Assembly (NCBI RefSeq): GCF_016629665.1
Contig: NZ_JAEPRQ010000003.1
Span: forward strand, 124,001-188,000
Direction: 5' to 3'
DNA length: 64,000 nucleotides
Origin: Paracoccus caeni
GTDB lineage: Bacteria > Pseudomonadota > Alphaproteobacteria > Rhodobacterales > Rhodobacteraceae
A program made the translations under genes and the position numbers. Under the pieces are notes generated by a model, which had not been told where the DNA came from, searched no databases, and saw only the letters and a program-made list of their open reading frames with translations. Below are positions 50,451 through 59,980 of this stretch, in pieces; the first letter of the stretch is position 1, and the number at the start of each line of letters is the position of its first letter.

Positions 50451-52787
50451 ATGAGCCGCGTGAGCGAAATCATGGAAACCATGGAATACGGCCCTTCGGT
50501 CGAAGACAGCAGCAATGTCCGCGACTGGCTGGCCCGCAACCCCGCCTTCGGCCATTTCATCGGCGGGAGATTCACCAGCCCCGGCAAGACCTTCGACAGC
50601 CGCGACCCCTCGGATGGCGAGCTTCTGGCGCAGATCTCGCAAGGCTCGGCCGAAGATGTGGCGTTGGCGGTCAAGGCCGCGCGAAAGGCGCAAAAGGGCT
50701 GGGCGGGGCTGTCAGGGTCGGAACGGGCGCGCTATCTTTATGCCATCGCCCGGCATGTCCAGAAACGCGAACGGTTCCTGTCGGTCCTTGAGACGCTGGA
50801 CAATGGCAAGCCGATCCGGGAATCGCGTGACATCGATATCCCGCTGGTCGCGCGGCATTTCTATCATCATGCCGGTTGGGCGGAACTGCTGGACAGCCGG
50901 TTTCCGGGCTATGCGCCGCTGGGCGTCTGCGGTCAGATCATCCCGTGGAATTTCCCGCTGCTGATGTTGGCATGGAAGATCGCGCCCGCGCTGGCCGCAG
51001 GGAATACGGTGGTGCTGAAACCTGCCGAATATACCTCGCTGACGGCCTTGGCCTTCGCCGAAATCTGCCAAGAGGTCGGCCTGCCTGCGGGCGTGGTCAA
51101 TATCGTCACCGGCGACGGTGAGACGGGGGCGGCGCTGGTCGCCTCGGATGTCGAGAAGATCGCCTTCACCGGCTCGACCGAGGTGGGGCGCCGCATTGCT
51201 GACGAGTTGGCCGGGACCGGGCGCAAACTGACGCTGGAACTGGGCGGCAAGTCGCCCTTCATCGTCATGGACGACGCCGATCTGGATGCGGCGGTGGAAG
51301 GCGTGGTCGATTCGATCTGGTTCAATCAGGGTCAGGTCTGCTGCGCCGGATCGCGGATTCTGGTGGCCGAAGCGGTCGCGGATCGGTTCGAGCGGTTGCT
51401 GCAAACCCGGCTGGCAAAGCTGCGGCTTGGCGCGCCTTTGGATAAATCGACCGATGTGGGCGCGATTGTCGATCCGGTGCAAAAGGACCGGATCGTGGCG
51501 ATCTGCCGGGCGGCGACCGATGCCGGGGCCGAGCTGATCGGCGGCGAGGCGGGCGAGGGTTGCTTTATTGCCCCCGGCTATCTGCGCGGGATCGAGCCTG
51601 CCAATCCGGGGATGCAGCAGGAAATTTTCGGGCCCATCGCCACGTTGTCCACCTTCCGCACCGCGGATGAGGCGATCGAGTTGGCGAACAATACCCGCTA
51701 CGGTCTGGCCGGTTCGGTCTGGTCGGAAAGCGCGACCGTGGCGACCGATCTGGCGGCGCGGATCAAGGCCGGGGTGATCTGGATCAACTGCGCAAACCTG
51801 TTCGACGCAGCGGCGCCCTTTGGCGGCTATCGCGAAAGCGGCTTCGGGCGCGAAGGCGCGCGGATTGGCATGCTGGAATATCTGGCCGAACCGGCGGTGA
51901 AAGCGGTGAAGGAAAAGCCCACCACGCCGCCCGTCGCCTCGACCGGGCCGGATGCTGGCGCGGGCGGCGGCATCGACCGCACGGCCAAGCTTTACATCGG
52001 CGGGGCGCAGAAGCGTCCCGATGGCGGCGCATCCTACAAGGTGCCGGGCGGTCTTGCGCCGCTGGGCAGCCGCAAGGACATCCGCAACGCGGTCGAGGCC
52101 GCTTCCAAGGCTGGCAAATGGGCGGCGATGGGCGGCCATGCCCGCGCGCAGGTGCTGTATTACATCGCCGAAAATCTGTCGGCCCGCGCAGGCGATTTCG
52201 CCGCCCGCACCAGCAAGGCAGAGGTCGAGGCCGCGATCGCCCGCGCCTTCCACTATGCCGCATGGGCGGACAAATTCGACGGCGCGAACGTGCAGGCCAA
52301 GGCCGGGCATCTGGTGAACGTGATCCCCGAACCCTTCGGCGTGATGGGCGTGGTCTGCCCGAACGCCCAACCCTTGGCCGCCTTCATGTCGCTGGTCATG
52401 CCCGCCATCGCGATGGGCAACCGGGTGGTGGCTATCGCCGCGCAGGATGATCCGCTGGCGGTGACCGATCTCTATCAGGTCTTCGACACCTCGGATCTGC
52501 CGGGCGGTGTGGTCAACATCATCACCGGCGCGAAGGACGAGCTTGCCCCGGTCCTTGCTGCCCATGATGAGGTCGCGGCGCTGTGGTATGTCGGTGACGC
52601 TGCCGGTCTGACCAAGGCCGAACGTGCGGCGGGCGGCAATCTGAAACCCGTTTGGTCGCCCGAGAATCGCGACTGGACCAAACCCGCCGCTCAGGGCGAG
52701 ACGTTCCTGCAACATGCGACGCAGGCAAAGACGATCTGGCTGCCCTATGGGGCCTTGCCGGAAGGCAGCGGCAGCGCCGCCTATTGA
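50451..52787 (+). CDS. Two-domain (ALDH16-type) aldehyde dehydrogenase
   Basis: 778 aa. The N-terminal ALDH domain (about residues 35-490) is complete: GQIIPWNFPLLMLAWKIAPAL, LELGGKSPF with the catalytic Glu, FNQGQVCCAGSRIL with the nucleophile Cys pair, and FGPIATLSTF. The C-terminal domain (about 520-778) is a second, shortened ALDH fold: PDGGASYKVPGG, VMGVVCPNAQP, IVGDAAGLTK-like VGDAAGL; no FNxGQxC catalytic motif is present. This tandem layout is that of ALDH16 proteins, whose second domain has a structural role. Acting on acetaldehyde from DeoC is inferred from adjacency. Confidence 0.88.
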   Translation: MSRVSEIMETMEYGPSVEDSSNVRDWLARNPAFGHFIGGRFTSPGKTFDSRDPSDGELLAQISQGSAEDVALAVKAARKAQKGWAGLSGSERARYLYAIARHVQKRERFLSVLETLDNGKPIRESRDIDIPLVARHFYHHAGWAELLDSRFPGYAPLGVCGQIIPWNFPLLMLAWKIAPALAAGNTVVLKPAEYTSLTALAFAEICQEVGLPAGVVNIVTGDGETGAALVASDVEKIAFTGSTEVGRRIADELAGTGRKLTLELGGKSPFIVMDDADLDAAVEGVVDSIWFNQGQVCCAGSRILVAEAVADRFERLLQTRLAKLRLGAPLDKSTDVGAIVDPVQKDRIVAICRAATDAGAELIGGEAGEGCFIAPGYLRGIEPANPGMQQEIFGPIATLSTFRTADEAIELANNTRYGLAGSVWSESATVATDLAARIKAGVIWINCANLFDAAAPFGGYRESGFGREGARIGMLEYLAEPAVKAVKEKPTTPPVASTGPDAGAGGGIDRTAKLYIGGAQKRPDGGASYKVPGGLAPLGSRKDIRNAVEAASKAGKWAAMGGHARAQVLYYIAENLSARAGDFAARTSKAEVEAAIARAFHYAAWADKFDGANVQAKAGHLVNVIPEPFGVMGVVCPNAQPLAAFMSLVMPAIAMGNRVVAIAAQDDPLAVTDLYQVFDTSDLPGGVVNIITGAKDELAPVLAAHDEVAALWYVGDAAGLTKAERAAGGNLKPVWSPENRDWTKPAAQGETFLQHATQAKTIWLPYGALPEGSGSAAY

Positions 52788-52797
52788 GGAAGAAGAT

Positions 52798-52851
52798 CGG
52801 TATTTTTACAACGAAGAAGCCAATCGCGGCTTCTTCGTTGCCTAAATACCG
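52798..52851. repeat. Inverted pair of dispersed motif copies, likely terminator
   Basis: Copy 3 (52798-52819, CGGTATTTTTACAACGAAGAAG-like) faces an inverted copy at 52830-52851 across a short loop (CAATCGCG plus flanks), so arms of about 22 bp can pair. It lies between the convergent ALDH and peptide-permease genes. Confidence 0.7.
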
Positions 52852-52866
52852 GAAAGGCCACGTCGC

Positions 52867-53862
52867 CTATCTGCCCCGGATGCGCGGGTCCATCGCATCG
52901 CGCAGGCCGTCGCCGATATAGTTCACGCAAAGCACCGTCAGCGAGATGAACAGCCCCGGCAGGATCACCCGGCTGGGATACATGACCATTTGGTCCACCG
53001 CGTCGTAAAGCAGCCGTCCCCAAGTCGGGAAATCCGGCGGGAAGCCAAGCCCGAGAAAGCTGAGCGCGGATTCGGTGATGATCGCCGTGGCGATGCCCAG
53101 CGTGGCCGCGACCATGATCGGCGACAGCACGTTCGGCAGGATGTGCCGGGTGATCATCCGCCGTGGCGGGGTGCCGATCGAGGTGGCAGCAAGGATGAAT
53201 TCCCGCTCTTTCAGGCCCAGAACATCGCCGCGGACGATCCGTGCCGCCTGCATCCAGCTTGTCGCGCCGATAGCGGTGACGATCAGGATGAAGATCCCAA
53301 GCGCCGGGCCGAAATTCTTCGACAGCGGCTCGCGGAACAGCGTCACCATCAGCAGAAGCAGCGGCAGCAGGGGCAGCGCCAGAAACAGTTCGGTCATCCG
53401 CATCAGCGGCGCGTCGAGGCGGCGGAAATAGCCGGACAGGACGCCGATCAGGCTGCCGATGGTGATGGCGATGATCATCGCCGTCAGCCCCACCGCGATT
53501 GACACCCGCCCCCCGGCCATCAGCCGGGCCAGCATGTCGCGGCCAAGTTGATCGGTGCCCAGCGGATGCGCCGCCGAAAAGCCGGAATTGCGGGCGCGAA
53601 TGTCCACATAGGTCGGATCGATGGTCCAGAGATATGGCCCGATCAGCACGAACAGGATCGTCGCCGCGAACAGGAACAGCGCCACCATTGCGCCGCGATG
53701 GCTGCGAAACTGCCGCCAGATGTCGCGCCACTGGCTGCGGGTTTCGCCCCCGGCTATCTGCGGATTGTCGGGGGGCAGGGCGGCCACCGCGCCTGCCGCC
53801 GCTGCGGTCTCGTCGATCAACTCGTTGGTGTTCAGGCTGTGTTGGCGATCGGACTCAGTCAT
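52867..53862 (-). CDS. Peptide ABC transporter permease (DppC/OppC-like)
   Basis: 331 aa inner-membrane protein. A polar N-terminal arm precedes the first helix (MVALFLFAATILFVLIGP). LGTDQLGRDMLARLMAGGRVS is the typical DppC/OppC segment, and the EAA loop is EREFILAATSIGTPPRRMI, then HILPNVLSPIM. The protein ends MDPRIRGR. The start at 53862 overlaps the DppB-like gene by 8 bp. It is the last gene of the minus-strand transporter operon; the ATPase is encoded on the opposite strand at 58144. Confidence 0.92.
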   Translation of the reverse strand: MTESDRQHSLNTNELIDETAAAAGAVAALPPDNPQIAGGETRSQWRDIWRQFRSHRGAMVALFLFAATILFVLIGPYLWTIDPTYVDIRARNSGFSAAHPLGTDQLGRDMLARLMAGGRVSIAVGLTAMIIAITIGSLIGVLSGYFRRLDAPLMRMTELFLALPLLPLLLLMVTLFREPLSKNFGPALGIFILIVTAIGATSWMQAARIVRGDVLGLKEREFILAATSIGTPPRRMITRHILPNVLSPIMVAATLGIATAIITESALSFLGLGFPPDFPTWGRLLYDAVDQMVMYPSRVILPGLFISLTVLCVNYIGDGLRDAMDPRIRGR

Positions 53863-54862
53863 AGCGGATCCTCGGGTCCAGCACCCCGTAGAGGATGTCT
53901 GCAATCAGGGTGAAGACGACGATCAGGATCGCGAAGATGAAGGTCAGCGTCAGCACCATCGGGATGTCATTGGCATGAATCGCGGTGATCAGAAGCTGAC
54001 CAAGCCCGTTCACTTTGAACACCTGTTCGGTGATGATCGCGCCGCCAAAGACCGCAGGCAGGCCAAGCGCGATGACCGTGATCACCGGGATCAGCGAATT
54101 GCGCAGGACGTGTTTCAGCACCACCGTCCGTTCGGACAGCCCCTTGGCGCGGGCGGTGCGAACGTAATCCTGATTGAGGTTGCTGAGCATCGAGGCCCGC
54201 ATGAACCGGCTGATCTGTGCCGCGTTATACAAGGCCAGCACTGTGACCGGCATCACCATCTGCCGGACCTGCGCCCAGAAGCTGTCCCAGTCCCGCACCA
54301 CCAGCGTCGTGTCATAGACCGAAGGGAACCACTGCAGTTTCACCCCGAAGATGATGATCAGCACGACGCCGGTGAAGAAGGTCGGCATCGAAAAGCCGAT
54401 CATCGACACGAAAGTGCCCAACTGATCGAACCACGAATATTGCTTATAGGCCGAGATGATACCGATCGGGATCGCGATCATCACGCCGACCACATAGGAC
54501 ATGCCCACCACCGTCAGCGTCTGCGGCACCCGCTGTGCGATCACGTCAAAGACCGGGCTGCGCGACTGAAAGCTGATGACGCGCTGCATGCCTTGGCTGA
54601 AGCTGGTGCCGAAGAAATGGTCGAACCAGTAAAGCGGCTCGACCCAGAAGAACTGCTTCAGCCACAGCACGTAGCGGATATACCACGCCTGCCCAAGCCC
54701 AAGCGCCTCGCGCATGCGTTCCTTGACCTCGGGCGGCACGGTTAGCGGCACATCGCCCAGCGGATCGCCCGGTGAGGCCTCAAGCAGCAGGAAGATCACC
54801 AGCGAGATGAACAGCAATGTCGGAATGGCCAGCAACAATCGTCGGAGCGTGAAGGTCAGCAT
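53855..54862 (-). CDS. Peptide ABC transporter permease (DppB/OppB-like)
   Basis: 335 aa. It begins MLTFTLRRLLLAIPTLLFIS, the standard DppB/OppB start, followed by the periplasmic VEPLYWFDHFFGTSF and helix-rich core. The cytoplasmic EAA loop is DYVRTARAKGLSERTVVLKHVLRNSLIPV, and the C-terminal end is DPRIRYD. It overlaps the DppC-like gene by 8 bp. A 231-bp gap with a strong stem-loop separates it from the binding protein. Confidence 0.93.
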   Translation of the reverse strand: MLTFTLRRLLLAIPTLLFISLVIFLLLEASPGDPLGDVPLTVPPEVKERMREALGLGQAWYIRYVLWLKQFFWVEPLYWFDHFFGTSFSQGMQRVISFQSRSPVFDVIAQRVPQTLTVVGMSYVVGVMIAIPIGIISAYKQYSWFDQLGTFVSMIGFSMPTFFTGVVLIIIFGVKLQWFPSVYDTTLVVRDWDSFWAQVRQMVMPVTVLALYNAAQISRFMRASMLSNLNQDYVRTARAKGLSERTVVLKHVLRNSLIPVITVIALGLPAVFGGAIITEQVFKVNGLGQLLITAIHANDIPMVLTLTFIFAILIVVFTLIADILYGVLDPRIRYD

Positions 54863-55054
54863 CTTGGTCTCCTTCGCGGGTGGTCATGCTGGGAATGGGT
54901 CACTCGGCATTGCTCCGGTTGGACATGTGGCATTGGCCTGATGCTCGGGCCTGCTTGCCTTCGGGTCAAGCGTCACGTTGCCTGCGTGAAGGCAGCAGGC
55001 GGCTGACACGAAAGCAATCCGGTAAAGGCTGAGAAATCGGGCATTTGGGAAAAT

Positions 55055-55081
55055 CGTCCCCGGCGGATCGCGCCGGGGACG
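55055..55081 (-). terminator. Stem-loop after the peptide-binding-protein gene
   Basis: CGTCCCCGGC (55055-55064) and GCCGGGGACG (55072-55081) form a perfect 10-bp stem with a 7-nt loop. On the minus strand it lies 12 bp after the binding-protein stop and is followed by ATTTTC, so it may act as a partial terminator or mRNA stabiliser. Confidence 0.65.
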
Positions 55082-55093
55082 GAGAGGATCAGG

Positions 55094-56800
55094 TCATTCC
55101 GACAGACGGTGCCAGTCGGCGACGTTCCAGATTTCGCTGTCCCATGCGTTCAGCTCGACCCCGCCAAGCGTGTTGGAATGCGCCGCCGCCGTGCCGCGAT
55201 AGACCAGCGGGATGATGGCGTTGCTTTCCTTGGTCAGCATCTCGTTCAGCTTGCGACCGGCTTGGGCGCGCTCAGTGGGGTCGCCGATGGCGCCAAGCTC
55301 GCCCATCAGCTTGTCATAGGCTTCATCGCAATAGCGGCTGATGTTTTCGCCCTGCCACTGGTTATTCGGTCCCGGCGCCTTGTCGCAGGTCCATTTTGCC
55401 AGATAGGGGGCCGGGTTGCCGCCTTCGAAGTTGTCGGCATACATTTCCACATCGGCATAGAATTTCTGCAACGTATCGGGCGAACCCGCATCCGTGCCGA
55501 AGAAGACCGAGGCATCAACCGTCTTCAGTTCCGTTTCGATGCCGATTTCAGACCACCATTGTTTGATCAGCGCCTGGAAGTCCTGACGCACGGCGTTGAC
55601 CGAGGTTTGGAAAACCATCTTCAACTGCACACCGTCTTTCGCGCGCACGCCGCTGCCATCATCGACCCAGCCAGCCTGTTCCAGCAGCGCCTTGGCGCCT
55701 TCGATGTCCTGCGTCAGACATTCGGTATTGTCCGAGGCCCATGCTTCAGGGGCAGGCACATAGTTACAGGTCGGCTGACCCGAGGTGCCATAGCCAATCT
55801 CGGTCAGCAGGGTGCGGTCGATGGCCATCGACAGCGCCTGACGCACGGCAGGATCGGACAGGAACGGGTGCGGATGGGCGGTGGTCGAACGCTCGCCCTC
55901 GGGCAGGGATGAGGAGGGATCGGTCAGGTTGACATGGATCCGCTCGACCAGACTGCCGAACGCGGCCGAGACCTTGCCCTTGCCCATCGCCTCCATCCCG
56001 GCGATCACGTCGGGCGCAAGCTGGGTGTTCCAGGCGTAATCATATTCGCCGGTCTCCAGCACCGAACGCGCGGCAGCCACTGCATCGCCGCCACCTTTGA
56101 TGGTCGCCGTGGCGAAGGCGGGTTTAGAAGCGTCGCGGAATTCCGGGTTGGCCTCGAAGGTAATCACGTCATTGGTCAGGAAGCGAGTGACCTTGAACGG
56201 GCCGGTTCCGATCGGGTTGAAGTTCTGATCGGTGCAGGTCGGCGCATTGGCGCCTTTGCAATTCTCGAACTGGGCTTTCTGGATGATCGGGGTATTCGCG
56301 CCGACGAAGGCCGAATAGGGATCGGGCATCGCGGTGACGAAATTGACCTTGATGGTCAGGTCATCGACCGCCTCGATGCTTTCCACGCCCTCGAATTTGG
56401 CAAGCTGCGAACAGCCGCCCGCCGGGTCCATGCAATATTCGCCGGTGAAGACCACATCTGCCGAAGTGACCGGGCTGCCGTCGGACCATTTCAGGCCTTC
56501 CTGCAACTTCCACGTCACCGATTTCAGGTCTTCCGCGATGCCGCCATTGTCCAGCGTCGGAATTTCGACCACCAGCCTTGGCATCAGCTCGCCCTGAGGC
56601 GTCATCACCGCCAGCGGCTCCAATGTCATGCTAGAGGCGACAAGCTCTTTCGTGCCTCCCGACAGATAGGGGTTCATCGTCGATGGCGCCTGCCACATGA
56701 TGATATTCAAGGCTCCGTCCGCACCGCGTTCGGCCATGGCCGCCGGTGCGATTGCGAGGCTCGCCACGGCGCCCATCAGCAAGGTTGTCAGCTTCATCAT
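55094..56800 (-). CDS. Peptide ABC transporter substrate-binding protein (DppA/OppA-like)
   Basis: 568 aa, periplasmic, with signal peptide (LTTLLMGAVASLAIAPAAMA). It belongs to the large SBP_bac_5 class: MWQAPSTMNPYLSGGTKEL, VTWKLQEGLKWSDGSPVTSADVVFT, GTGPFKVTRFLTNDVI, and HPFLSDPAVRQALSMAIDRT. Start 56800 (with a second ATG at 56797) follows AGGAGAG. The order binding protein, permease, permease on this strand and a separate ATPase downstream fit a complete importer. Ligand could be di- or oligopeptides or other amine compounds. Confidence 0.92.
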   Translation of the reverse strand: MMKLTTLLMGAVASLAIAPAAMAERGADGALNIIMWQAPSTMNPYLSGGTKELVASSMTLEPLAVMTPQGELMPRLVVEIPTLDNGGIAEDLKSVTWKLQEGLKWSDGSPVTSADVVFTGEYCMDPAGGCSQLAKFEGVESIEAVDDLTIKVNFVTAMPDPYSAFVGANTPIIQKAQFENCKGANAPTCTDQNFNPIGTGPFKVTRFLTNDVITFEANPEFRDASKPAFATATIKGGGDAVAAARSVLETGEYDYAWNTQLAPDVIAGMEAMGKGKVSAAFGSLVERIHVNLTDPSSSLPEGERSTTAHPHPFLSDPAVRQALSMAIDRTLLTEIGYGTSGQPTCNYVPAPEAWASDNTECLTQDIEGAKALLEQAGWVDDGSGVRAKDGVQLKMVFQTSVNAVRQDFQALIKQWWSEIGIETELKTVDASVFFGTDAGSPDTLQKFYADVEMYADNFEGGNPAPYLAKWTCDKAPGPNNQWQGENISRYCDEAYDKLMGELGAIGDPTERAQAGRKLNEMLTKESNAIIPLVYRGTAAAHSNTLGGVELNAWDSEIWNVADWHRLSE

Positions 56801-57142
56801 ACTCTCCTGTTGGGGATTCGTTCCGGTTGCACCAAGGCGCAAACACGGGGAAAGCCTGTTAACGGCTTCATTCTTTTCATTTTCTGGTCCCGTTTTTTCG
56901 GGTTGGTTTTGTTGGTCGTCCCTGCGGAATGATTACGACTTCAAACGAAGCCCGGACAGAAAGCAAGCGATATCACGGCGAACCGCGGATCCCGCCGCAC
57001 AGGTCTTTGAGGTGAAACCCGTCAGTTTTTCTGATAGAATGAAGCTCAGGACGGTTCGGCCATAGGGTGGTCGCGGGCGCATTTGGGTTCTCCGGTTGCT
57101 GCCTCGTCTGGCCTCTGGCCCTCACAGGGGGAGGATAGAACC
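56801..57142. other. Intergenic region between divergent SBP and DUF2189 genes
   Basis: 342 bp with no gene. It must hold the promoter of the binding-protein operon and of the DUF2189 gene. I see no strong palindrome; the stretch near 56865-56910 is T-rich (CATTCTTTTCATTTTCTGG). Confidence 0.5.
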
Positions 57143-58009
57143 ATGACCCGCGAAACGATCGGAAATCCTTTAAGTTGGAGCGCGCAAAGGCTGGCCGGGA
57201 TGGGCCGTGGCGTTGGTGAGGCGATGGACGGGATCACTGGCCACCCGATGGCCCGCCCCGTAGTCAACAGCATCGGAATGAGCGATATCCGTATCGCCCT
57301 TCGCAAGGGGACCATCGATTTCGTCGCGTTGCGCACCGATGTCATCACGCTGGTGGTGATCTACCCGATCATTGGCTTTGTGCTGTGTGTTTGGGCATTC
57401 AGCGCCGGACAGGTGCATCTGCTGTTTCCGCTGGCCGCAGGTTTCCCGCTGGTCGGCCCGGTCGCGGCAATCGGCCTCTATGAGATGAGCCGCCGCAGGG
57501 AGATGGACGAGCAGACCAACTGGGGTGCTGTCCTTTCGACATTGACCGGTCGTGTCCTTGGCCCGGTGCTGACAATGGGCGCGTTGTTGGCGGCGATCTT
57601 CATCACATGGCTTTTCGCGTCGCATGTCGTCTGGGAGGCGACCATGCAGGCCGAAATCTACGACAGCCTGCCTGCTTTCGCGGCAGCGACGCTGACCAGC
57701 AGCGCGGGTTGGACCATGATCGTCGTGGGTTGTGCCGTCGGATTTGTCTTCGCCGCCTTGGTTCTGTGCATCAGCTTCGTGTCCTTCCCGATGCTGATCG
57801 ACAGGCCGGTGGGCGTGCCGGTGGCTTTGGCGACATCGCTGGCCGTCGCGCGCCAGAACAAGCGGGCGACGGCTCTATGGGGCATGATTGTCGTAGGCGG
57901 GCTTATTCTGGGGTCGATACCGCTCTTTGCGGGGCTGATCATCGTTCTGCCGATCCTCGGGCATTCGACCTGGCACCTTTATCGCCGCGCGGTGTCCTAC
58001 ACGGACTGA
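57143..58009 (+). CDS. DUF2189 membrane protein
   Basis: 288 aa. The soluble N-terminus (IGNPLSWSAQRLAGMGRGVG) leads to DIRIALRKGTIDFVALRTDVI and then several helices (YPIIGFVLCVWAFSAG, LLFPLAAGFPLVGPVAAIGLYE, VLGPVLTMGALLAAIFI and WGMIVVGGLILGSIPLFAGLII), about six in all. DUF2189 proteins are inner-membrane proteins often annotated as integral membrane proteins of unknown function. GGGGGAGG precedes the ATG at 57143. It stands between the two halves of the peptide ABC system but is not known to be part of it. Confidence 0.85.
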   Translation: MTRETIGNPLSWSAQRLAGMGRGVGEAMDGITGHPMARPVVNSIGMSDIRIALRKGTIDFVALRTDVITLVVIYPIIGFVLCVWAFSAGQVHLLFPLAAGFPLVGPVAAIGLYEMSRRREMDEQTNWGAVLSTLTGRVLGPVLTMGALLAAIFITWLFASHVVWEATMQAEIYDSLPAFAAATLTSSAGWTMIVVGCAVGFVFAALVLCISFVSFPMLIDRPVGVPVALATSLAVARQNKRATALWGMIVVGGLILGSIPLFAGLIIVLPILGHSTWHLYRRAVSYTD

Positions 58010-58017
58010 AAAAAGAT

Positions 58018-58078
58018 CTGCGGTGAGGGTCCGCCCGGCAGCAAGGCGCCCGTGGGCGCCGCCGGGCAGACCCCGCAG
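58018..58078 (+). terminator. Large multi-stem hairpin after DUF2189
   Basis: Nested stems CTGCGG/CCGCAG, GGTC/GACC, GCCCGGC/GCCGGGC and GGCGCC/GGCGCC span 61 bp. No T run follows on the plus strand; likely a stable 3'-end structure. Confidence 0.6.
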
Positions 58079-58143
58079 CTTTCGGATTTGACATTTGACC
58101 AAGGCCCGTTAGCCTTCCCCTATGCCAATCAGAGGGATCGCTG

Positions 58144-59976
58144 ATGCTTGATCAGACACCGCTCGTTTCAATCGAAAAACTTCGGGTGGAATTTGAAACC
58201 GGCGACGGCGTCGTCGTTGGCGTCAAGGATATCAGCTTCTCGATCAACCCCGGCGAATGCGTCTGCGTGGTCGGCGAATCCGGGTCGGGCAAGTCGGTCA
58301 GCTCGCTGTCGCTGATGCGTCTGGTCGAATTCGGCGGCGGCACCATCACCAATGGTCAGCTTCTGTTCGATCAGGGCAATGGCAAGGTGATCGACCTTGC
58401 CAAGCAATCCACGCCCGCCATGCGCGACATTCGCGGCAACCAGATCGGCATGATCTTTCAGGAGCCGATGACCGCGCTGAACCCGGTCTTTACCGTCGGC
58501 GATCAGTTGACCGAAGGCCTGATCGTCCATCGTGGCCTGACCAAGAAACAGGCCCGCGCCCGCGCGCTGGAGATTCTGCGGCAGGTCCGCATCCCCGAAC
58601 CCGAACGGCGAATGGACCAATATCCGCACGAGCTTTCGGGCGGGATGCGCCAGCGGGTCGTGATCGCCATCGCCATGGCCTGCGAGCCGCGCCTGCTGAT
58701 CTGCGATGAGCCGACAACGGCGCTGGACGTGACCATTCAGGCGGAAATTCTGGCGCTGATCGACCGTTTGAAGCGTGAAAAGCAGATTGCCGTTCTTTTC
58801 ATCACGCATGACATGGCCGTGGTCGCGCAAATGGCAGACCGTGTCGTGGTCATGTATCGCGGCGACAAGGTCGAGGAAGGTCCGGTCGAGGAAATCTTCG
58901 AAAACCCGAAGCAGGATTACACCAAGATGCTGCTGGCGGCGGTGCCTCGTCTGGGCGAGATGACCGGCAAACCCGCGCCGGAACGGATGCGGCTGATGCG
59001 CGACGGTAGCGTCTCGGTACCCGAGCCGATCATCGTACAGGATCCCAAACCGCTGCTGACCGTGCAGAACCTGACCACCCGTTTCAACGTCAAGGGCGGC
59101 CTGCTGCATCGCACCATCGCGCGGGTTCATGCGGTCGAGGATGTCTCTTTCACCATCAATGCGGGCGAAACCCTGTCTCTGGTCGGGGAATCCGGTTGCG
59201 GGAAATCCACCACCGGCCGGTCGATCCTGCGGCTGGTCGAGCCGGAATCGGGCACTGTCGATCTAGGCGGCACCGACGTTCTGGCCCTGTCGCAAAGCGG
59301 GCTGCGCAAGGCCCGGCGCGACATGCAGATGATCTTTCAAGACCCCTTTGCCAGCCTTGATCCGCATATGAAGCTTTACGATCAGGTTGCCGAACCGCTG
59401 GAGAATTACGGCATCGGCAGCCGGCCAGAGCGTAAGGACAAGATAGCTGCCCTGTTCGACCGGGTGGAACTGCCGCGCAGCTTCATGCGCCGCTATCCGC
59501 ACGAGATGTCGGGCGGCCAGCGTCAGCGGATCGCCATCGCCCGCGCACTGGCGCTGAACCCGAAGCTGATCGTTGCGGATGAGGCGGTAAGCGCGCTGGA
59601 TGTCTCGGTTCAGGCGCAGGTGCTGAATTTGCTGATGGAATTGCAGCAGGATCTGGGCATCTCGATGCTGTTTATCAGCCACGACATGGCGGTGGTCGAG
59701 CGGGTCAGCCATTATGTCGGCGTCATGTATCTGGGCCGCATCGTCGAGCTTGGCACCCGCCAGCAGGTGTTCGAAAACCCGCAGCATTCCTATACCCGCC
59801 AGCTTATGTCCGCCGTGCCGGTCGCCGATCCCCGCGAGAAGAAGATCAGCGAGGATCTGAACTTCCGCCCGATCCCGTCGCCGATGCATCCGGCGGATTA
59901 TCAGGCACCGCCTTCGGTCTATCGAGAGGTCGCGCCGGGCCACAAGGTTCTGGTCGATCCCGTCACCCATCAGTAA
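58144..59976 (+). CDS. Peptide ABC transporter, fused double ATP-binding protein (DppD-DppF type)
   Basis: 610 aa with two complete ATPase domains. Domain 1: [16 protein letters not shown] (Walker A, about residue 46), [31 protein letters not shown]-type switch in [11 protein letters not shown]. Domain 2: [15 protein letters not shown] (about residue 350), [27 protein letters not shown] and [11 protein letters not shown]. Each is followed by the C-terminal peptide-transporter part ([25 protein letters not shown]). It powers the permeases encoded at 52867-54862. Its ATG opens the plus-strand half of the cluster; the FAD oxidase gene follows 4 bp later. Confidence 0.94.
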   Translation: MLDQTPLVSIEKLRVEFETGDGVVVGVKDISFSINPGECVCVVGESGSGKSVSSLSLMRLVEFGGGTITNGQLLFDQGNGKVIDLAKQSTPAMRDIRGNQIGMIFQEPMTALNPVFTVGDQLTEGLIVHRGLTKKQARARALEILRQVRIPEPERRMDQYPHELSGGMRQRVVIAIAMACEPRLLICDEPTTALDVTIQAEILALIDRLKREKQIAVLFITHDMAVVAQMADRVVVMYRGDKVEEGPVEEIFENPKQDYTKMLLAAVPRLGEMTGKPAPERMRLMRDGSVSVPEPIIVQDPKPLLTVQNLTTRFNVKGGLLHRTIARVHAVEDVSFTINAGETLSLVGESGCGKSTTGRSILRLVEPESGTVDLGGTDVLALSQSGLRKARRDMQMIFQDPFASLDPHMKLYDQVAEPLENYGIGSRPERKDKIAALFDRVELPRSFMRRYPHEMSGGQRQRIAIARALALNPKLIVADEAVSALDVSVQAQVLNLLMELQQDLGISMLFISHDMAVVERVSHYVGVMYLGRIVELGTRQQVFENPQHSYTRQLMSAVPVADPREKKISEDLNFRPIPSPMHPADYQAPPSVYREVAPGHKVLVDPVTHQ

Positions 59977-59980
59977 CCGA

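Noticed and set aside
50712-52715. 667-codon minus-strand open frame opposite the ALDH gene
   Set aside because: Same reason: composition-driven shadow of a well-supported ALDH gene.
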